Positions 24,300 to 32,231 are shown, counted from the stretch's first letter. The stretch is DNA of 64,000 nt from CAZQFV01 sp964592645 (GCA_964592645.1 CAZQFV010000021.1:1-64000); one strand, 5' to 3'. Notes: a model not told the origin generated them from the letters alone. Program-made: numbers and translations.

Positions 24300-25211
24300 C
24301 TATCTCAACACCAGCGCCGCCTGGAGGGAGACCCAGCGGTCGGTCTCCTCGCGGTCGGCCAGGCCCGGCCAGGTGCGCCGGCGGAAGGGGCTGGCTCCGC
24401 GCCAGCGGCCGCCGGGTTGGCGCCGGCCGGCCAGCCACTCCAGAGCCGTCCGGGCCTGCGGGTGGTCCAGCGCGTCCAGCTCGCCCAGGACGCGCAGGAC
24501 AAAGAGGACGTCGGCCTGGTAGAAGAGGGGAAAGTTCAGCCGGCGCCAGATGGCGTGTGTGCGCCGGGCCGGGTAGTCGCCGGCGACGAGGGTGCCCCCC
24601 TCGAGCAGGAAGGACAGGCCGCCGGCGATGGCCTTTTCAACCAGCGTCGAGCGATAGCGCGCGGGCAACGCCGCCAGGCCAAAGAGCGCGCGCGCCGCTC
24701 CCCAGGCGCAGGGCAGATCGTCGTTGATCGGACAACGCCAGCCGCCCGCGGCCTCGCGGGCCAGGTAGACGAGGATCGCCTGCAGGCGCGTGTCGCCGGC
24801 GCAGCCGCTGTGCACCGTGTAGCGCAGCAAGTTGCCCCAGAAACAGGACAGGCCGTTGAGCTCACACTCCAGGGCCTGCTCCAGCTCCTCGCGCGTCTCG
24901 GCCAGCATGTAGGCGGCCCCGCGCTGCAGGTGGGGATCGCCGCCGTCGGCGGCCAGCTCGGCCAGGAGCAGCATGCTCCAGTGGGTGCTGACATACTTGG
25001 GCGTATAATAGCCGCGCTCGCCGGCCCAACTGCCGGCGCGGGTCTGGCCGGCCAGGATGCCCGGGATCGGGCCGGCCGTGTGCATCTCCCGCCAGGCGGC
25101 CTGCACCTCCGGCTCGATCCGGGGCCGGTCCAGCAGCCGGCGCAGCGTCAGGTAGCGGATCGACGGCGTGCGCGCCGCCAACAGCCAGGAGACCAGGTTG
25201 GGGTCGGTCAT
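24300..25211 (-). CDS. Alpha/alpha-toroid (terpenoid cyclase/prenyltransferase-like) protein
   Basis: This 303-residue protein has repeated helical units like those of squalene cyclase or prenyltransferase beta subunits (SIRYLTLRRLLDRP, GGDPHLQRGAAYML, ALEWLAGRRQPGGRWRG). No complete catalytic motif such as the cyclase DxDD is visible. Relatives are often left as hypothetical or mislabelled as NifH-like; it is not a nitrogenase. Several Cys residues (ELNGLSCFWG, HSGCAGDTR, NDDLPCAWG) stand out. I chose ATG 25211 because GAGGGGG lies about 6 nt upstream. It has its own strong promoter. Confidence 0.75.
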   Translation of the reverse strand: MTDPNLVSWLLAARTPSIRYLTLRRLLDRPRIEPEVQAAWREMHTAGPIPGILAGQTRAGSWAGERGYYTPKYVSTHWSMLLLAELAADGGDPHLQRGAAYMLAETREELEQALECELNGLSCFWGNLLRYTVHSGCAGDTRLQAILVYLAREAAGGWRCPINDDLPCAWGAARALFGLAALPARYRSTLVEKAIAGGLSFLLEGGTLVAGDYPARRTHAIWRRLNFPLFYQADVLFVLRVLGELDALDHPQARTALEWLAGRRQPGGRWRGASPFRRRTWPGLADREETDRWVSLQAALVLR

Positions 25212-25266
25212 CGTTTCCCCCTCTTGCGCCATCCTCTCGACGCAGCCGGTGACCCTTGTTTTTCCC

Positions 25267-25295
25267 ATTATACACCGAAATCACGTTCCTGGCAA
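25267..25295 (-). promoter_or_regulatory. Predicted promoter of the toroid protein gene
   Basis: On the minus strand, TTGCCA (25290-25295) and TATAAT (25267-25272) are separated by 17 nt. The leader before ATG 25211 is about 50 nt. Confidence 0.7.
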
Positions 25296-25415
25296 CGAAA
25301 AGGCCTCGGGGGACCTTCACAAGGTATGCTGGGAGGTGCGCCGCGCGCCGTTTTGTAGTAAAATAGGGGGGACTGCTACAGGTTCCGCGAACCCGCGCCT
25401 GAAATGGAGGAAGCG

Positions 25416-26831
25416 ATGCGCAAGCAAAAGCGGCTACTGCCCATATCGGCCGGCACCCTGCTCATCCTGGGCCTGCTGCTGGGATCCTGCCAGGTGCTGC
25501 CCACCGTCAACCCGACCTCCGCGCACACGCCGCCCCCGCCCAACCCCACCGTCCCCACCGTGGCGCCCACCCCGGAGCCGACGGCCCCCCCGCCGACGAC
25601 TCCCGCCGCCTGCACCGACCAGGCCTCGTTCGACAGCGATGTCACCATCCCGCAGGATACCCCCATGCTGCCCGGCCAGCCCTTTGTCAAGACCTGGCGG
25701 CTGCTCAACAGCGGCTCCTGCACCTGGACCGCCGATTACGCGCTGATCTTTGCCAACGGCGACCGCATGGGCGGGGCCACGGTGATCCCCCTGCCGGGGA
25801 CGGTCGCCCCCGGGCGGACGGTGGACCTCTCCGTGGCTCTGGTGGCGCCGGCCGGCGATGGCATCTACGAGGGCCGCTGGCTGCTGCGCAACGCCAACGG
25901 CGGCCTCTTTGGCATCATCCAGAGCGTCGACGGCACCTTTGGCGTGCGCATCGTCGTCGGCAGCACCCCGCTGCCCACGGCGACGGCCCCGACGACGCCC
26001 TCGCCCAGCCCCGTGGCGACGATCATGCCCACCGCCGGCCCCACCCCGGTCATCACCGACTGGCGCGGCGAGTACTTTGCCAACCCCAACCTTTCCGGCA
26101 ACCCGGCCCTGGTGCGCAACGATGTCGAGCTCGACTTCCAATGGCTGGACCGGCCGCCGGCCGAAGGGCTCCCCGCGGACGAGTTCTCCGTGCGTTGGAC
26201 CCGCAACTTGGCCTTTGAGAGCGGCATCTACCGCTTCCATGCCATGGTCGACGACGGCATGCGCCTGTGGGTCGACGATAAGCTGGTGATCGACGACTGG
26301 CGCGACAGCCCCCTGCACGAGGTCGTCATCGACTCCATTATCCTGGCCGGCAGCCATAACGTGCGCGTCGAGTTCTACGACCGCATCCATACGGCCGTGC
26401 TCCAGGTCCGGTGGGACAGGCAGCCTTCCCTCTACCCCGACTGGAAGGGCGAATACTGGTCGAACCCCGATCTGAACGGCGCCCCGGTGCTGGTGCAGAA
26501 CGAGGGGATTGTCGACTTTAACTGGGGGAACGGTTCGGTCGCCGGCGGCATGCCCGCAGACAACTTTTCCGCCCGCTGGACGCGCATCTCGACCTTTGAA
26601 GCGGCCACCTACCGCTTCTACCTGTCGATGGACGACGGTGCGCGCATGTGGGTGGACGACCGGCTGATCATCGACTCCTGGCGCGACGGCGCCCTCCGCG
26701 AGGAAACGGCGGACGTGACCCTGACCAAAGGGGATCATATCCTACGGGTGGAATACTATGAGCGGGGGGGCGAGGCCCAGGCCCACGTGCGGTGGGAGAA
26801 GGTTGGCCCCACGCCGGCCCCAACACCGTAG
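25416..26831 (+). CDS. Lipoprotein with an NBR1-like Ig domain and two PA14-type domains
   Basis: This 471-residue exported protein has a lipoprotein signal (LLILGLLLGSC) followed by a long Pro/Thr linker. The NBR1-type Ig domain (PMLPGQPFVKTWRLLNSGSC to WLLRNANGGLFG) has a form common in Chloroflexota surface proteins. After a second linker, two PA14-like modules start with WRGEYFANPNLSGNPALV and WKGEYWSNPDLNGAPVLV. Each has DDGxRxWVDDxLxIDxW strands typical of carbohydrate-binding PA14 folds. It probably binds glycans at the cell surface. ATG 25416 has GGAGG 6 nt upstream, while ATG 25404 does not. Confidence 0.88.
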   Translation: MRKQKRLLPISAGTLLILGLLLGSCQVLPTVNPTSAHTPPPPNPTVPTVAPTPEPTAPPPTTPAACTDQASFDSDVTIPQDTPMLPGQPFVKTWRLLNSGSCTWTADYALIFANGDRMGGATVIPLPGTVAPGRTVDLSVALVAPAGDGIYEGRWLLRNANGGLFGIIQSVDGTFGVRIVVGSTPLPTATAPTTPSPSPVATIMPTAGPTPVITDWRGEYFANPNLSGNPALVRNDVELDFQWLDRPPAEGLPADEFSVRWTRNLAFESGIYRFHAMVDDGMRLWVDDKLVIDDWRDSPLHEVVIDSIILAGSHNVRVEFYDRIHTAVLQVRWDRQPSLYPDWKGEYWSNPDLNGAPVLVQNEGIVDFNWGNGSVAGGMPADNFSARWTRISTFEAATYRFYLSMDDGARMWVDDRLIIDSWRDGALREETADVTLTKGDHILRVEYYERGGEAQAHVRWEKVGPTPAPTP

Positions 26832-26837
26832 GGGCTG

Positions 26838-26888
26838 GGTATCGGGTATCGGGATCCGACCGGCATCTCATCCCCGATACCCGATACC
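26838..26888. terminator. Long hairpin between convergent genes
   Basis: GGTATCGGGTATCGGG (26838-26853) and its exact complement (26873-26888) form a 16-bp perfect stem with a 19-nt loop. Each arm itself contains the unit GGTATCGG twice. It lies between two convergent genes, so it could stop transcription in both directions. There is no U-run, so it could instead be a genomic palindromic repeat. Confidence 0.55.
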
Positions 26889-26900
26889 GTTACCCATTCC

Positions 26901-28091
26901 TTACGGCTCCAGGACCGCCTCGGTCCGGCCCTCCACGGCGATGACCACCTCGCGCACCGTGGGGAACTCTTTCAGCGTGCGGGTGATCTGCTCGCGGATG
27001 AGCAGGACGCGGGTGGAGCCGCCGCCGTAGGCTGCGAATTCGCGGGAGAAGTTGGCCGTGGCCACGCCGTTCTCGATGGTCAGGTCGAGCAGCCGCACGC
27101 GCGGCCCCCAATCGGGGTTCCGGCCGGGGAAACTCAATACGTCGGACGGCCGCGGCAGGGCCGTCCCGAACCCGGCCAGGTTGGGGGGAGGCGGGCCCCA
27201 CAGCAGCATCTCCAGCGCCGCCGCGCCGATGCGCGGCGTCCGAGGGACGTTCAACGTCACCGCCTGCGGCTCTTCCCCAAGAAGGAAATAGACCTTGACC
27301 TGCTGGACGGCGGCGGTATCGTCCCAACTGATCACGGTGAGATTCTGGCGGGCCAGGACGGTCCCGTCCGGGGCGCGGAGCTCCAACGTCGCGGGCTGCG
27401 TCGGCGGGAAAGGCAAGGGGGGGACATCGGCCTGCCACCACAGGCTCTCGATCAGCAGCCCGCGCCCGTCTTCGCCGGCCATCAGGGTATAGGTGCGCTC
27501 CAACGCTTTGCCGTCTTGCCAGCGCAGGGCGGCGACGACCTGGTCGCCGGGCCGGCCGAGGCGGGCCAGGATGTGCAGCGGCAGCGTGGCCTGGTCGCCG
27601 GCCGATGGGATCTCGATGGTGGCCGCCGGTCCTGCGAGGAGCACCTTCACCGTGGCGCTGCTGAGGACGGAGCCGTCCTTGGGGCTGATCTCGGCCACCT
27701 CGATGCGCCCCGCTCCGGCCACCGTGGGCGTAAAGGCGATAGCGCCCACGAAAGGCTTGGGTCCCTCCTCGCCCATGGAGCCCTGGACCATGATCGGCGC
27801 GGCGCCGACGAGTTGGCCGGCGGCGTCATAGACCTGGCCGCGCAGCGTGGACTCGAAGGGGACGACGGCGACGACGCCGCGCACCTCGACCGGGCTGGTG
27901 ACGGCGGCATTGATGCCGGGGGAGTCGATAGTGATGGACTGGACGGTAGGAGTGGTGGGCTGGACCTTGGCCGTCGGCGCCGGGGTGGGCGCCGCGTCGG
28001 GGCCGATAGTCGGGCTGGAGGCCGTGGGGGCGCAGCCGGCGAGCAGGGCGAGCAGGAGCAGGAAGACGAGAGTGCGGCGAATCGTGCGCAT
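26901..28091 (-). CDS. Lipoprotein with Gmad2 and GerMN domains
   Basis: This 396-residue exported lipoprotein has signal LVFLLLLALLAGC. A Gmad2 immunoglobulin-like domain follows (ITIDSPGINAAVTSPVEVRG to GRIEVAEISPKDG). A middle beta-rich domain leads to a C-terminal GerMN domain (VKVYFLLGEEPQAVTLNVPR, AALEMLLWGPP, and ENGVATANFSREFAAYGGGS). GerMN/Gmad2 proteins are found in sporulation and in many non-sporing bacteria, where they are cell-envelope proteins of unknown role. ATG 28091 has AGGAGG upstream; an in-frame upstream extension is not conserved. It has its own predicted promoter. Confidence 0.88.
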   Translation of the reverse strand: MRTIRRTLVFLLLLALLAGCAPTASSPTIGPDAAPTPAPTAKVQPTTPTVQSITIDSPGINAAVTSPVEVRGVVAVVPFESTLRGQVYDAAGQLVGAAPIMVQGSMGEEGPKPFVGAIAFTPTVAGAGRIEVAEISPKDGSVLSSATVKVLLAGPAATIEIPSAGDQATLPLHILARLGRPGDQVVAALRWQDGKALERTYTLMAGEDGRGLLIESLWWQADVPPLPFPPTQPATLELRAPDGTVLARQNLTVISWDDTAAVQQVKVYFLLGEEPQAVTLNVPRTPRIGAAALEMLLWGPPPPNLAGFGTALPRPSDVLSFPGRNPDWGPRVRLLDLTIENGVATANFSREFAAYGGGSTRVLLIREQITRTLKEFPTVREVVIAVEGRTEAVLEP

Positions 28092-28131
28092 AGGGTTCCT
28101 CCTTGGAGGGCGTCTATGGCCCCGGGGCGCC

Positions 28132-28160
28132 ATCATACGGCAAGAGCGCGATTTGGTCAA
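28132..28160 (-). promoter_or_regulatory. Predicted promoter of the GerMN lipoprotein gene
   Basis: On the minus strand, TTGACC (28155-28160) and TATGAT (28132-28137) are separated by 17 nt. The leader to ATG 28091 is about 35 nt. Confidence 0.6.
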
Positions 28161-28173
28161 ATTGCAGGGGCTA

Positions 28174-28203
28174 TTGGCGCTTGAACGGGGCGCATGTTAC
28201 AAT
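28174..28203 (+). promoter_or_regulatory. Possible promoter upstream of the NTPase remnant
   Basis: TTGGCG (28174-28179) and TACAAT (28198-28203) are separated by 18 nt, just before the remnant at 28223. It may be the surviving promoter of the once-complete gene. Confidence 0.35.
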
Positions 28204-28222
28204 GGAAAAGACAGGAAGCAAG

Positions 28223-28351
28223 ATGCCGCCTAACCTGTTGCTCACCGGCCGGCCGGGCGTGGAGCTGGTGGAGGTGACGCCGGCCAACCGCGATCACCTG
28301 GAGGGGGAACTGGCCGCCCGCCTGCAGCAGTGGCTGGCGCCAAGGGCGTGA
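28223..28351 (+). pseudogene. Internally deleted remnant of a THEP1-like nucleoside-triphosphatase gene
   Basis: This 42-codon frame encodes NLLLTGRPGVELVEVTPANR and a short helix. The first part matches the start of THEP1-type NTPases (family form NLLLTGRPGVGKTT, the P-loop). The rest matches the C-terminal end of the same family (form DVELVEVTPENRD). The whole middle, including the P-loop Lys, is missing without loss of frame. An AGGAAG site lies 6 nt before ATG 28223, so a short peptide may still be made. I read it as a deletion remnant, possibly through recombination between similar RPGV and RPDV codons. The family match is from memory. Confidence 0.55.
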
Positions 28352-28392
28352 ACCGGAACGGGCGGCGTTGGGCGCACCTGCCGAAGCGTCCC

Positions 28393-30060
28393 TCATCCCA
28401 CCGCAACTGGCAGCGCGAAGATGGCCACCGGCCGGGAGCATCCTTTGACCCGCACGGGGTCCAGCGGCCGCAGGGCCTGCCGGCCCTCGTCCGGCAGGCG
28501 TTCCACGACCGCCGCCTCCACGAGCACCTTCCCCGGCCCGGCCAACTCCTGCAGCCGGTTGGCTATGTTGATGGCCATGCCGATAGCCGTGTAATCGCTG
28601 CGGTCCTGCGAGCCGACATTGCCCACCAGGACCTCGCCGTAGGCAACGCCGATGCCCATCTCGATCCGGCGATCCAGGAGCCTGTTCCAGCCCTGGTTGA
28701 GCCGGCCCATCTCCTGCTGCATCTCTGCCGCAGCGCGCAGGGCCCGCGAGGCATCGTCCTCGTGGCGGAAGGGCACACCGAAATAGGCCAGGATGGCATC
28801 GCCGATAAACTTGTCGATGGTCCCCTCGTGGCGGTGCAGGACCTCGGTCATGCGGGTGAAATAGGGGTTCAGGATCTCCTCTACCACCGTCCGCGGGGCG
28901 AGAGAGCCCACGATCCCGGTGAACCCGCGCAGGTCGGCATACAGGACGGCGGCCTCGCGCACCTCCGGGCGGTCGCCGATCTCGACGCCCTCCTTCAACA
29001 AGAGCTCCACGACCGGAGGGGAGACATAACGCCGCAGGACCTGCTGGTAGCGCTCGCGTTTCTCCTGCTCAGCCCTCAGGCGGGCTCGTTCCAGCTCCCG
29101 CAGGGCGGTGATGTCGCGGAACACGGCCACATGCCCGGCAATGTCCCGGTCCCCGCGCAGCGGGGAAATGCTGGCCTGAAGGACCCGTCCGCTCTTGATG
29201 AGCACCTCTTGGACCAGCTCTTGATTTCCAGACCCAGCCTCCTGGAGCAGGCTCTGCACGACCGGGTCCAGGTCCTCGCGACGGGCCGCTTCTCCAGTCT
29301 GACCCTGGACCAGGAGGGTCCGGGCGACCGGGTTGATGAAACGCAGCTTTCCCGCCTGGTCGGTGACCAGGACGGCGTCGCCGGTACTGGCCAGGATCGA
29401 GGCCAACACGTGCCGCTCCTGTTCCATGGTTGTGTAGAGGTGGGCGTTGGCGATGGCCAGGGCGCCGGGCGCCACCAGGGTAGCCAGCAGATCGGTCTGC
29501 TGTCTGACGTTCTCGGGGACGGGCAAGCGATGGGCCGTGACAGCACCAACCGGTCGGCCGGCCGCTATCAGCGGCAGGCCCAGGCAGAAACAGGGTCCTT
29601 GCGGGGCCGCCAGTGGGCACCGCCCCCGCTTCAGGAGAGCCGGCCCTGTCGGGTGCGCCAGAATCTGCCGGATGTCCCCCTTGTCGGCCAGGTCGGCCGG
29701 GGCGCCCATGTCGCGGCATTCCGGGCCGGCACCCCCAACCAGCAGCGGCCGGCCGGCCACCAGGGCACGATCGGCCAGCACATCCGGGGGGGCCGGGACG
29801 CCCTCGCCGGAAATTGGCTCAGGCAGGAAATAGTGGGTGGCCGGCCGGCCATCCCGCAGAACCTGGAGATGACAAAGGGTCGCCCCGGTGGCCTGGGAGA
29901 CCAGGTTCAGGAGCGCGTGGGCCGATTCCTCCAGGTTCAACGAGGCCGCCAGTTCCAGGTTGGCACCGGCGATCAACTCCCCCTCGGCTACCCGATCGAG
30001 CAAGCGCTCGATCTGTTCCCGCAGGGCTTGCACCTGCTGTACTTCCGAGCTCTCGTCCAT
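28393..30060 (-). CDS. Class III nucleotide cyclase with GAF and PAS domains
   Basis: This 555-residue signalling protein has an N-terminal coiled region and a GAF domain (NLEESAHALLNLVSQATGAT to APGALAIANAHLYTTME). A PAS domain follows (LASILASTGDAVLVTDQAGK), then the cyclase domain: metal-binding VLYADLRGFTGIV, IDKFIGDAILAYFG (second Asp and a Lys), GVAYGEVLVGNVGS, and IGMAINIANRLQ (Asn and Arg). The catalytic residues look complete, so it should make cAMP (or cGMP). ATG 30060 follows a GAGG; an in-frame upstream extension is not conserved. It lies 16 nt after the methyltransferase gene and probably shares its transcript. Confidence 0.9.
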   Translation of the reverse strand: MDESSEVQQVQALREQIERLLDRVAEGELIAGANLELAASLNLEESAHALLNLVSQATGATLCHLQVLRDGRPATHYFLPEPISGEGVPAPPDVLADRALVAGRPLLVGGAGPECRDMGAPADLADKGDIRQILAHPTGPALLKRGRCPLAAPQGPCFCLGLPLIAAGRPVGAVTAHRLPVPENVRQQTDLLATLVAPGALAIANAHLYTTMEQERHVLASILASTGDAVLVTDQAGKLRFINPVARTLLVQGQTGEAARREDLDPVVQSLLQEAGSGNQELVQEVLIKSGRVLQASISPLRGDRDIAGHVAVFRDITALRELERARLRAEQEKRERYQQVLRRYVSPPVVELLLKEGVEIGDRPEVREAAVLYADLRGFTGIVGSLAPRTVVEEILNPYFTRMTEVLHRHEGTIDKFIGDAILAYFGVPFRHEDDASRALRAAAEMQQEMGRLNQGWNRLLDRRIEMGIGVAYGEVLVGNVGSQDRSDYTAIGMAINIANRLQELAGPGKVLVEAAVVERLPDEGRQALRPLDPVRVKGCSRPVAIFALPVAVG

Positions 30061-30076
30061 GGCTGCCTCGGCTTTG

Positions 30077-31111
30077 TCAGTATTGCCCCTCGCGGCGCAC
30101 GCTCTCCACCATGGCCCGGATGACCTCATCGGAGACTCCCAGGGGAATCTCGGGTCCTTGTGTTCCCAGGATGTAACCGCCTCCGGGCATACCCGCCGCC
30201 AGGGCCTTGCGCACCGCGTCTTCCATCTGCTGCGGCGTCCAGCGGCGCATCTCGATGTTGTTCAGGTTGCCCAGGATGGCAAGCTGCCCGGCGACCCTGG
30301 ACTTGGAGGCGGCGATATCGTCGTGACAGTCCAGGATGACCCCAACCGCGCCCGTCTTGGGCATATGGACGATAAAGGGCTCCAGGCTGCCGACACCCTC
30401 GTAGATGACCGGACCGTGGATCTGGCGGATGGTTGCCTGGACGACCGGGAGCGCATAGGCCAGGAACTCCTCCTCGGTGATGACCGCGGCCGAGGCCATA
30501 CCGTCGGCCAGGACGATCGCATCCGCGCCGGCCTCTAGCTGGGCGTTGGCCCACGAGACGACAAACGGAATCGTGATCCGCAGGATTGCCTGCATCCACT
30601 GGCGGCCTTCCTGTCCCATGAAGAAGAGATCCATCCACTTTTCCGTGCCCATCAGCATGCTGGGCAGGGAAAAGGGGGCAATGGCTGCCCCCAGGATCGG
30701 GACACGCCCCTTGACCTTGCCCGCCAACAGCCGGAGCGCCCGCAGCGTCTCCTGCAGCAGCGGCTGGGCGAGCGGGTCGGGGACTCCAAGGCTTTCGATC
30801 TCGGCGTAGGACTTGATCGCCATGCGGTCCACACTCGGCGGACCGCTGCGAAAATAGAGCAGCCCACAACCAAAAGCGGTAGTGTCCTGGACCACGTGAG
30901 GGACGCCGATGACGCAATCGTGGCCATACTTCTCCAAGAGAGCCAGTTGCCCGCGGGCCAGATGTTCGCCGTTGGCAAAGTACTCTTTCAGCTCCAGGCC
31001 CACTTCCGCCGCACCCTGCATGAGCAGCACCGGGCAGACCGGCACCCGGTCGGGGACCTGATGGCTCAGGACCGCCAGGACACGCTCCAGGGAAGTCATT
31101 GTCTCAGGCAT
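30077..31111 (-). CDS. Uroporphyrinogen decarboxylase-family corrinoid methyltransferase
   Basis: This 344-residue TIM-barrel protein belongs to the UroD/MtaA-MtbA group, which moves methyl groups between corrinoid proteins and cofactors or substrates. It begins TSLERVLAVLSHQVPDRVPV, the typical start. The usual zinc ligands of MtaA/MtbA (HxC) are not seen; that strand reads VIYEGVGSLEP, with a later ILDCHDD and LGNLNNIE. The chemistry may therefore differ. Its ATG at 31111 overlaps the corrinoid protein stop by 8 nt and has GCGGAGG upstream. With the neighbour it forms a corrinoid methyl-transfer pair; the methyl donor is unknown. Confidence 0.88.
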   Translation of the reverse strand: MPETMTSLERVLAVLSHQVPDRVPVCPVLLMQGAAEVGLELKEYFANGEHLARGQLALLEKYGHDCVIGVPHVVQDTTAFGCGLLYFRSGPPSVDRMAIKSYAEIESLGVPDPLAQPLLQETLRALRLLAGKVKGRVPILGAAIAPFSLPSMLMGTEKWMDLFFMGQEGRQWMQAILRITIPFVVSWANAQLEAGADAIVLADGMASAAVITEEEFLAYALPVVQATIRQIHGPVIYEGVGSLEPFIVHMPKTGAVGVILDCHDDIAASKSRVAGQLAILGNLNNIEMRRWTPQQMEDAVRKALAAGMPGGGYILGTQGPEIPLGVSDEVIRAMVESVRREGQY

Positions 31112-31763
31112 GGTGTACCTCCGCAATCATCTGCCGGATTACCCGGACGGCATCCGTGGCGTTCTTGCCGGTAGCATCGGCCCCTACCTGGCGATACAGC
31201 TCGGCGTCAAAGGTGAAGGGGGCCCCCCCGACCACCAGCTTGATGCGCCGTTGCAGGCCGCGCTGGTCCAGTATCTCCCGCACGCGCGTGACCTCCTCGA
31301 TCGTGTGCAGCAAAAGGGCAGACATAGCGATCACTTCGGCCTGCATGCCGATCGCCGTGCTGACAAAGTCGCGCCCCGGTACGCTGATGCCCAGGTCTAT
31401 GACCTGTATGCCGGCCGCGCGCAGGAACGAGCCGACAATCTTGCGCCCCAGGCCGTGGTGGTCCCCCTGGGGCGTCCCAATGACCACGGTGCCCACCGTC
31501 CTGGGTGCCTTGGGCAGCACGGAAAGGACGCGGTTGATGGCGGCGTCGACGATCTTGGAGATCAGGTAGATGCGGGAGAGGACGAGTTCGCGGTTCGCCT
31601 GTTTCTGCCCGACAACATCCATAGCTCCATTGATGATCTCGATCAGGACCTGGGTCGGATCGATCCCGGTAGCCAGGGCCACTTCGATTGCCCGGTCTGC
31701 TTCGGCCCGGTTCAGAGATAGAACGGCACGAAGAAAACCCTCGCGGTGTTCCGTTAGGTCCAT
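31104..31763 (-). CDS. Corrinoid (B12-binding) methyl carrier protein
   Basis: This 219-residue protein has the N-terminal helical cap (TQVLIEIINGAMDVVGQKQA) and a B12-binding domain. The cobalt-ligating motif DxHxxG is present as DHHGLG (residues 101-106, His103), with SALLLHTIEEV and VVGGAPFT completing the site. Such proteins (MtaC/MtbC type) carry methyl groups on cobalamin between two methyltransferases. Only one partner methyltransferase is adjacent, so the substrate-side enzyme must be elsewhere. The start has GAGGAGG upstream and it heads the operon. Confidence 0.92.
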   Translation of the reverse strand: MDLTEHREGFLRAVLSLNRAEADRAIEVALATGIDPTQVLIEIINGAMDVVGQKQANRELVLSRIYLISKIVDAAINRVLSVLPKAPRTVGTVVIGTPQGDHHGLGRKIVGSFLRAAGIQVIDLGISVPGRDFVSTAIGMQAEVIAMSALLLHTIEEVTRVREILDQRGLQRRIKLVVGGAPFTFDAELYRQVGADATGKNATDAVRVIRQMIAEVHHA

Positions 31764-31798
31764 AGCACCTCCTCATCAGAAGCTCGACCATAACAAGT

Positions 31799-31814
31799 CC
31801 ATGACTCATCATGG
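31799..31814. repeat. Short inverted repeat in the corrinoid operon leader
   Basis: CCATGA (31799-31804) and TCATGG (31809-31814) flank CTCA. The repeat lies about 10-25 nt downstream of the predicted transcription start, where an operator or small hairpin could act. Evidence for function is weak. Confidence 0.3.
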
Positions 31815-31830
31815 TCCGAGAATGGGCGCA

Positions 31831-31859
31831 AGTCTACCACAGGTTGTCATGCCGGTCAA
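31831..31859 (-). promoter_or_regulatory. Predicted promoter of the corrinoid protein operon
   Basis: On the minus strand, TTGACC (31854-31859) and TAGACT (31831-31836) are separated by 17 nt. The leader to the start at 31763 is about 60 nt. The 31860-31967 stretch between it and the tRNA shows no gene. Confidence 0.55.
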
Positions 31860-31967
31860 CCGGCCTCTACGCGATCACGACATGGCAATTCCAGGTGACA
31901 GAAGCGGTGAAGGGCGGCCAGTTTATGGCTTGAGTCACAAATGCAAGCAAGGGGTAGAAACAGGAGC

Positions 31968-32039
31968 GCGGCTGGGGCGACTCGAACGCCCGACCACCTA
32001 CTCCGGAGGCAGGTGCTCTATCCACTGAGCTACAGCCGC
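31968..32039 (-). tRNA. tRNA-Arg (anticodon CCG)
   Basis: The 72-nt minus-strand sequence folds into a full cloverleaf. The acceptor stem is GCGGCTG/CAGCCGC (7 bp), and the D arm is GCTC/GAGC. The anticodon stem is CCTGC/GTAGG with loop CTCCGGA (anticodon CCG, reading CGG), and the T arm is GGGCG/CGCCC with loop TTCGAGT. The 3' CCA is not encoded and must be added. It has its own promoter and stands alone. Confidence 0.93.
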
Positions 32040-32047
32040 GTGTTATT

Positions 32048-32076
32048 ATTATACCATACGCCGCCCATCCTGTCAT
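32048..32076 (-). promoter_or_regulatory. Predicted promoter of tRNA-Arg(CCG)
   Basis: On the minus strand, ATGACA (32071-32076) and TATAAT (32048-32053) are separated by 17 nt. The tRNA 5' end at 32039 lies 9 nt beyond the -10 box, so there is almost no 5' leader. Confidence 0.7.
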
Positions 32077-32083
32077 CTTCAAC

Positions 32084-32112
32084 TTGTTTCCAGCCCCAAG
32101 TTGTGATATACT
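32084..32112 (+). promoter_or_regulatory. Predicted promoter of the TPR histidine kinase
   Basis: TTGTTT (32084-32089) and TATACT (32107-32112) are separated by 17 nt. It faces away from the tRNA promoter with only 7 nt between the two -35 boxes. The leader to ATG 32232 is about 113 nt. Confidence 0.5.
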
Positions 32113-32231
32113 GGAATCGGTCGACCACCATCCTCAAGCGCCGCAGCAAGGCCGGCATTCCAAGCGCCTGCCGTTGCGCACATGGCAGGAGGGATGGGTC
32201 CACAGGGGCAAGAATTGTCGGGAGACAGCTC

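Noticed and set aside
24300..25211. Toroid protein as a nitrogenase NifH homologue
   Set aside because: Similar proteins are sometimes labelled this way, but there is no P-loop or NifH Cys pattern; the repeats are of the terpenoid cyclase/prenyltransferase type.
25211..25268. Upstream in-frame start for the toroid protein
   Set aside because: The extra residues lie over the promoter and have no ribosome site, whereas ATG 25211 has GAGGGGG.
25500..25610. Pro/Thr/Ala repeats as a CRISPR-like or VNTR repeat
   Set aside because: They encode a simple linker after a lipoprotein signal and have no regular DNA period. No CRISPR array was seen anywhere in the window.
31860..31967. Possible cobalamin riboswitch upstream of the corrinoid operon
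   Set aside because: I could not find the B12-box or the conserved core, and this stretch lies upstream of the predicted promoter.
31941..32231. Upstream extension of the TPR kinase frame
   Set aside because: It runs through the tRNA-Arg gene and both promoters, so it cannot be protein-coding.
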